From NCBI GenBank assembly GCA_003254885.1, contig QANT01008781.1, positions 28,903-92,902 on the forward strand: 64,000 bases of DNA, written 5' to 3'. The stretch comes from Purshia tridentata. Lineage: Eukaryota; Streptophyta; Magnoliopsida; Rosales; Rosaceae. Below the pieces are notes generated by a model that saw only the letters and a list, made by a program, of their open reading frames with translations, had not been told where the DNA came from and made no database searches. Shown here piece after piece: positions 57,678-64,000 of the stretch. A program made the position numbers and the translations under genes. The first letter of the stretch is position 1, and each line of letters opens with the position of its first letter.

Positions 57678-60509
57678 TGTAACGACTCGTACTTTTCTAA
57701 GTAATTTTTAATAGGGCTCACAGTTGACTTTTGCTTCGAGTGAGATTTTAATCTTGACCTTGTGTCCGTTAGGAAGGTCTTGAGCGTATGGGTTCGTTGA
57801 CACGCGGCATGTGCCGTTTAGAGCCACAGTTAGAAAGTTATGAACGTGACAAGAGACCTAGAGTTGACTTTTTAAATTACTCGGATTTCAGACTTGAATT
57901 TGACATGGTTGCTTAGAGCTTGACTCCACTAGTTCGTAGACACGTAGCATGTGTCGTTTGGAGCTACGGTTTGAGAAATACGGAGATTTAAAGTAAGGGG
58001 CAAACTTGTAATTATGATGAAGTGGGTCTAAATTTCCAGAAATTTCTAGAAATTTCTCTCTCTCCCTTATTTCTCCCCCTCTTCTTCCCCACGCGCAAAA
58101 AGCCCTTTCCCCAGCCCGATATCTTCTTCTTCTTTCCCCCGCGCGACACACCAGTTTTTCCCGGCCACCTAAACCCATCGGCGACACCCCCAGCCGCCGG
58201 CCAGCGACCCCAACCCCTCTTCCCGTCGGCCCAGTCCTCCTCTTCTCTCTCCCGAGCTCTTTTCCTTCTCCCTGTGTGCGTGTAGCTACTGCCATCAAGC
58301 TTGGCCCATTTTCGGCGACTCCAGGCGGCGGGAACCCTCGGGAAAATTCCCTTAGGCACTGGTCATCGCATTCCAGCCTTCCTCCTCGCCGGCCGTTGTT
58401 CCCACGCACAGCTTTGAGCTCAGGAAGCCCAGCTGCACCACGAGCTCCTCTGTCGATTCCAGTCGTTTCTGGCCACGATTGGCTCAGGTTTTTGGTGAGT
58501 TTTCTTCCTCCTTCTATGGGCTTTCTTTTCCCCCTAAATTGGTTGTCCAATTTTAAGTAATTGTGGAAGATGGAAGTTGGGATTTAACACCCATTTCGGG
58601 TCCCTTTAGAAAACTGATTTTGGGTGGTGATTTTGAGGCATATTGGACAAATTATACCCCTAGGAACCCCTAATTTCAGTTTAGTGTGGAAATTCTTAAG
58701 AAATTGGAAGTTGGGGGCTCATGCTCATTTTGGGTTTGGCTTGGGTTTTGGAATTTAATACAAATTGTGAGGTGTTTTGGGTAATTTCCATCATTAGGAA
58801 CATATAACTGAAGATCAGAATGAGAAATTTGGGGAAATTTCGAGGAAATTGAAAGTTTGATATTGGGGTTTATGTCCATTTCGGAATTATTAGAAATCTA
58901 AGATATTCTTGGAGGTTTGATTTCAATTGTGAGTGATTCTTGCCCTAGGAACAATTACTTGATGTTTAGAATGATTAGTTTGAAGGCATTTGGAGAAATA
59001 GTTATCTTTGAAGTTTAATTGTCAGTTTGAATGGTGTTGGTAATGGTTAGAGCTTTGGGTGTGGTTAGTGTTAAGCCCCGATGGTGAGGGAAGGCATTTG
59101 AGGTGCTTTTGGAGGGGAAAAAGAAACGCTTAACCAATAGGAGTGAAATTTTGTCGAACGTTAGGTTGCACTTTAATAAATCTTTAAACATTGTTGAGTT
59201 GAAACTAAATTTACGTTATTATTTTCTTATAGGAGGTACTCCCAAAGCTCACGGCGATCAAGTGGAGGATCAATGCTAAGCTTCCTTAACTGTGATTTTA
59301 TTGAAATTTATTGAATTTAAATGTGATTCCTGTTTTTGAGCTAGTTGTGAATTTTTGATTATTGAAATTGATTTTGGGAATTTATTTATTCTTGAATAAG
59401 TTGAAGGATTGATTTTTCTTATCGTTTTATGGTAACTATCGGTTCTTTGGGAAATGATTTGATTTATAAGTTTCGAGTTTTGGTTATTAATGTTCTCGTC
59501 TAAATTTGATTTATATGGTTTGGAGTGAAATTTTATGGGTTGGTATTGTTTTCAAGCACCCTGTTGGTATCCAGTTTAGCAGATCAGTTTGTATAGGTCT
59601 TTGGGACCCATCACGGCACACACGTAGTCTTTGGGCCATGTGCTGGGATGCCTTGCCCTTTGGGGGTGACCCTGTGTGCACTTATGGCATATTATTGGCC
59701 CTGCATGTGTACGACAGACTACGGCTCTGCACATGTAAGGCAGGATTATTGGCCCTACATGCGTACGGCAGGTTGTGGGCCCTGCGCATGTACGACAGGA
59801 TTGCTGATATTGGATTGGGTGAGAGTGTTCTTTTTTATATCAGTTTACAAAGATAATTCTTGAGTATATAGATTACAGTTCTTATTTGATATTTTGGGAG
59901 CTTGACCAGTTATATTTGTTTATCAGAGACTTCAGAATGGATTTTCAGATGCCATTTTACATGTACTTACTAGTGAATTTTATAAAATGGTTTAAAACTA
60001 GGGGATTTCAAGGTGACCATGAGGTCTTAAAGAAAGATGAATTTTAAAGGATTTGAAACGGTTAAGTTGTTTTTAAACTTTTATCCTTATTTTTGGTCCA
60101 CTAACTGAGATTTTCTCACGTTTGTTTCATTTTCTTATTTGTTAAACTTTTCCCCCAGGTATAAGGGATCGCTGAGGTCAGACCACATCACGCCCAGGCA
60201 GAAGCTCTTTATTTTAAGTTTATTTCTCCAAGTTAGTTTTTATCTTATTGTTGTAAACTCAAATTAGACATGCTCTGAGAATCTTGTATTGGATTGGAGT
60301 TCTGTGGTTTCTGTTGTGATTTGAATTTGGTCGGAGACTTTTTGGATGTGGTGGAGGTGCTATTGTGAGTAGAAGTGTTCTTTACAGGTAATTAAATGAG
60401 TTAGTCCAATTTCAAGGAGGTTCTGCCGGATTTTCGATAAGACTTTCCTTGATTTTGGATTCCCGCAGGATCACTCCGAGTTCCAGGGTGGAATTTGAGG
60501 TCGGTCTCA
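57678..60509 (+). mobile_element. Solo LTR D, Ty3/gypsy-like, 2.83 kb
   Basis: Begins TGTAACGACTCGTAC and ends GAGGTCGGTCTCA, with perfect duplication CCCAA (57673-57677 and 60510-60514). It shares with LTRs A-C the leader-like GC-rich block (about 58030-58500), the GGACCCATCACGGCACACAC box (59606-59625) and five 27 bp tandem units (59670-59805). Its last 150 bases also closely match LTR C (GGAGGTTCTGC, TTTTCGATA, ATTCCCGCAGGATCACTCCG). No internal retroelement sequence is present. Confidence 0.9.
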
Positions 60510-60514
60510 CCCAA

Positions 60515-61206
60515 TGTTGCCACCTTGTGATGAATCACCCGACTCAACAAAGTTAACTCGGCCAAGTTGACTGACTTGGGCCAAGTCAACCCGAGTTCCC
60601 ACACCTATAAATAGTCTCCCCCCTCCATTTTCTTCACAATTCAGCTATGCACGCTTCCAAAGCTTTTCTCTCCATTTTCTATCTCTTTCAAAATTTGTTT
60701 TCAATTTATCTTGAGTTATGGAGCTCTGATTGACAAACTGTTTTTTCTTACACGATCGTGGTGACAAGCTTCTCAATTCTAATAGTGTGAAAGCTACTTT
60801 TTTTTGCAAAAAAAAAATAAATTTAAAAGAGGTCATTTTCCAAGCTCCATAGGTAACTTATTTTATCCCTATTGAGGTTCTACTAAATTTTGTTAGAATA
60901 ATTTGTTGTTAATTAGACTTTTTTAATCTTGTTACATAGCAAGTCCAGTAGTACGAAGACTTTGTCCGTGAGAGGTATTCAACAAGTAAACCCTTATTTT
61001 ATTTAAATTGATGTTTACTCAAGTTGTGATTATAGACGAAACATTGCTTAACTGTTGTTTGAAATCAACCTAGTTAAATATTGAGACCATATTAGTGGTA
61101 ACCACATGATGACTAAGAACAATCCATGAACATACAGACATTGGGTATTGAGCCAAAGCTCCCTAGTTTTTCCATGCACTAACTTGGTCACACTAAAGGT
61201 TCATAT
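60515..61206. other. Non-coding sequence with a TATA-like promoter candidate
   Basis: ACCTATAAATAGTCTCC at about 60603-60619 is a good TATA-box match. It is preceded by an inverted repeat (GGCCAAGTTGACTGACTTGGGCC, about 60560-60582, imperfect) and followed by A/T-rich leader-like sequence. No coding frame follows. It could be the U3/R part of another LTR or a remnant promoter. Confidence 0.4.
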
Positions 61207-61718
61207 TAGAAGTGTCAAACGGGGTGGGCTGGCCCATGCACGAGATGGCACGAAACGATTAAAATAGGTAAGACATGGCATGACACGAGCAAATGGACTG
61301 GGTTGGGCAAAGTTTTTTAGCCTATTAGAGTAAATGAGTTGGGCCGAACACAACCACAACACGGGGTAAGCACGGCACGAGCACAGGCACATTGCACTGG
61401 TACAAAATTTACCTGAATTATTTAACATTGTTTTTCTTATTTTTTAAAGAACTTTTCAACAAGAATATTCAATTTCCATGCAAAAAAAAATTTAATATTT
61501 AATTATAAACAAAAAAAATATCATAAGATCAATTTTCTCACTCTAAAAAAGAAAAATAAAAAAAGGTCCATGGGCCCGCCCGTTTAAGGCACGACACATG
61601 CATGAAAGGCCCATGGGTCGTAGGCTGTGCTGAGCTTAAGCCTTAACTATATGGGCAAGCCCAAGCATGTGGGAAATCACAATAGGCTCAACTTAAAACG
61701 AGCTAGTTGACACCTCTA
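61207..61718. mobile_element. hAT-type MITE, 512 bp
   Basis: Terminal repeats are TAGAAGTGTCAAACG and, reversed at the right, TAGAGGTGTCAACTAG. The 8-base flanks GTTCATAT (61199-61206) and GCTCAAAT (61719-61726) agree at six of eight bases. The interior is rich in GGCCCATG/GGCACGA motifs with no coding frame. TAGRGGTGTCAA ends are typical of non-autonomous plant hAT elements. Confidence 0.75.
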
Positions 61719-62566
61719 GCTCAAATTTGATCAACGTCGTCCTCAATAAATTAAAATGAACCTAGTTAGAAACATACTAAGGTTAAGACACTAAGCCATT
61801 GCATGGTTTCTGGACAAATTTGAAATTGCTTGATCTTGTTAGTCAAGTCATGCTTGATTAAAGGTTCTGAGGAACCCAGTTGTCATGCTAGTGCCAAACC
61901 TATGGATCTGACCACACCTTCCTAACGCCAGTTGCTATCGAACTCGGATCTCTAGTTTCTCAATAGGTTAGAAGTCGAACCCATATAGAGAAAAAGAATC
62001 ATGCTAAGGACACAGTTTGGTAAATAGGTACGGGAAAGGGCCACATCCCAATCAATGGATTTCCTACTTATTTTCGTATTATATATATATATAAATTTTT
62101 TTGGTTGTGAATTATTTTCAACTATTTTCACTCATAAATATTTTTGATCAACAATTGTTTTCAAACCCAACCAGGATTTCCTCTGAGAGAAGGCAATATG
62201 TGACTCCTTTACTATACTTTTTTAGTGCAAATAACTTAGTCTTTGATGATCTGGAATGAGGTTGTGGGTGTGGCACTTGCAGCTTATCAGCTTCAGCTTT
62301 GCTATCTGGTTTACATTATTTCTTTGGATCTATGGTGGTGATTCCCTCTCTTCCTCGTAGACTCGTAGGTGGCATTCCCCATCAGCTACTCATTAGCCCA
62401 ATTTTTTGCACCAATTTATTATTGGTTGAATCACTTTGGCATGTGTTGGTATATCCTAGATCTTTGTTGTTGTACGGTTTATTTAGTTTAAGGGTTTAAT
62501 GTATTGAAGATATAACCCTCACGGGTTAGTTTATTTTTACTTAATATAATGCTCAGAGGTAGGAGT
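61719..62566. other. Non-coding sequence before the CACTA element
   Basis: No gene is supported. The short frame at 62299-62499 has no recognisable domain. A (TA)n tract lies near 62080. Confidence 0.4.
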
Positions 62567-64000
62567 CACTACAACAGGAAACACTTTGCGTGACAAAACT
62601 AGTTCATCACCCCATTTTGTAGTTCGTCGCCCCACGTTTTGGGAGATGCAAAAGTTCGTCGTTCAATTTTGTCACGGAAGCATTGCCGCCCAGGGTTTTG
62701 GGTGACGAAATATGTAACTTGTCACCCTAAACCTGATGGGGCGACGGAGAATTCAGCTTTCGGTGACCTACGAATTTGTGGCTCAAATGGCTTTGGGAGA
62801 CGAATATCGAATTTCGTCGCCCCAATATGTTTGGGCGACAGACCTATTCGTCGCTCAAACTGATTTTGGGCGACAAAAGTGTTATCTTGTCGCTCTAAAC
62901 AACCTCGAGTGACAACGAATTTCATTGCCCAAACAGCTTTGAGCGACGAACACTTCCAACCGTCGCCCAAAAATTAGTTCACGGACAATTTTTAAAAGAA
63001 AATATCCCCAACTTCAGGCGATAAATTAAAATTTTGTCTCCCAAAGTTAGTTGGGCGACAAACCAGTTCATCGCCCAAAATGTTGATGATTTTTTTTAAA
63101 AACAATTTGTAGATTTTTAAATTATTTCCAAAAAAAATATAAAAATAAAAAATTGTATAAAAAATATATTAATAAATTTATTGTTTACACAAATTAAAAA
63201 AATTATAAATAACGATCATTTGTAAACACGTCCACAAACAACATGGCACTGAGAAGGAAGCCGAGGTGCATACGATTGAGTTAGTCGAACGTTTGTAAAC
63301 ACGTCCACATACAGTCTCATCAAAACAAAAATGCAACGAGAAGGAAGCCGAGGTGCATATCTACACAGAATAAATATACATAAAGCAAATCAAACCAGAA
63401 TACCAAACTATTATATTTAGATTTAATAAATAAATTGAACAATATTATAAGGAAATCCAAAAAAATTGTATAATTAATATCAATTTTACAATTTAAATAA
63501 TAAAGTTATTTTTAAATCAATCTTAAAATTATATTTTGCAAATATAAAATATTTTATAACTGTAACACAATAAACAAGTATCTTGAGGGTAACTCAGAAA
63601 CCGAACAAATTTATAACTACAATCTTGCAAATGCAAAACACACAAAATTAAAAAATAATTTAAATCGAAAAAGTCAACTTAATCCACAAATTACAAATGA
63701 CCAAAACAAAAATTTAAAAACTTAAAAATTTTAATCGAAAAGACGAAGTTTTATTCTAAATTAAAGTAAAAAACGATTATACGTACACGGGGTGTGATAC
63801 TAAAGAATTCACTAACAAATTGAGTGTAAGGAATTCTCCAAGATCACCTCCCACCCAGGTATAACCCTCTTTACTGTAACTTAGCCTGAATTACTACATA
63901 ATCCGGCAAAAAAAATCATTAAAAAATTAGAAAATACCATCAATTATAGTAAAAATCATAAAATCCCACAATAAATTCCATAAATATCACAAAATACCAC
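62567..64000 (+). mobile_element. Left end of a CACTA (En/Spm-like) transposon, continues past the window
   Basis: Begins CACTACAACAGGAAACAC, the CACTA terminal motif, and is followed from 62587 to 63080 by many copies of GGGCGAC/GTCGCCC in both orientations, the subterminal repeats typical of this superfamily. Beyond 63085 the sequence is A/T rich. It contains two copies of a TGTAAACACGTCCACA plus GAGAAGGAAGCCGAGGTGCA block (about 63221-63271 and 63294-63358). No transposase is visible before the window ends, so the right terminus and 3 bp duplication cannot be checked. Confidence 0.85.

Noticed and set aside
57888-58550. 220 aa minus-strand frame, the longest in the window
   Set aside because: It is antisense across the GC-rich block of solo LTR D, has no recognisable domain, and is not conserved as a frame in LTRs A-C.

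Overview
This is a nuclear segment from a flowering plant, most likely a eudicot. It has spliced genes with GT-AG introns, a chloroplast-targeted photosystem I subunit, a plant-type GH28 enzyme, and a dense, nested load of plant transposons. I do not assign a species. Only two ordinary host genes can be supported, and they are convergent neighbours near the middle-left: a membrane-anchored polygalacturonase-like GH28 enzyme (14789-18944, +, five exons, 479 aa) and PsaN, photosystem I subunit N (20897-19809, -, three exons, 168 aa). Both splice into complete open frames with no in-frame stop. No tRNA, rRNA or CRISPR array was recognised.

Layout. 1-6342: a decayed MuDR-like (MULE) transposase, interrupted by other sequence that includes a 2.87 kb solo LTR with a perfect target duplication. 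6344-8615: a second copy of that LTR on the minus strand, cut at an N. 8616-14788: AT-rich repeats, a long inverted-repeat element, an 851 bp internally deleted copia element, and a 301 bp tandem duplication. 14789-20897: the two host genes. 22490-23930: a second MULE transposase followed by an inverted MULE fragment.

24.7-48.7 kb is one old PIF/Harbinger element. Its transposase and Myb/SANT-like frames can still be read in pieces around several later insertions: a copia retrotransposon (26847-34356), which holds a 1.6 kb TG...CA element; a complete-ended hAT element (34819-44148) in the last transposase intron, which holds a related 1.7 kb element and a third solo LTR; and a 3.4 kb hAT-like non-coding element (44263-47653).

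48.9-56.5 kb: a decayed minus-strand frame resembling the Ulp1/DUF1985-associated proteins carried by plant MULEs, with a gag-only Ty3/gypsy-like element (51990-56180) inserted next to it. 57678-60509: a fourth solo LTR. 61207-61718: a small hAT-type MITE. From 62567 to the window end: one end of a CACTA element with many GGGCGAC-type subterminal repeats.

Nothing reads as an undescribed functional system. The most useful observations are the datable nesting order, the LTR family with a 27 bp tandem array of variable copy number, the gag-only retroelement with an acidic frame, the His-to-Ile change in the GH28 'GHG' motif, and two places where identical sequence on both sides of an N points to an assembly join error.
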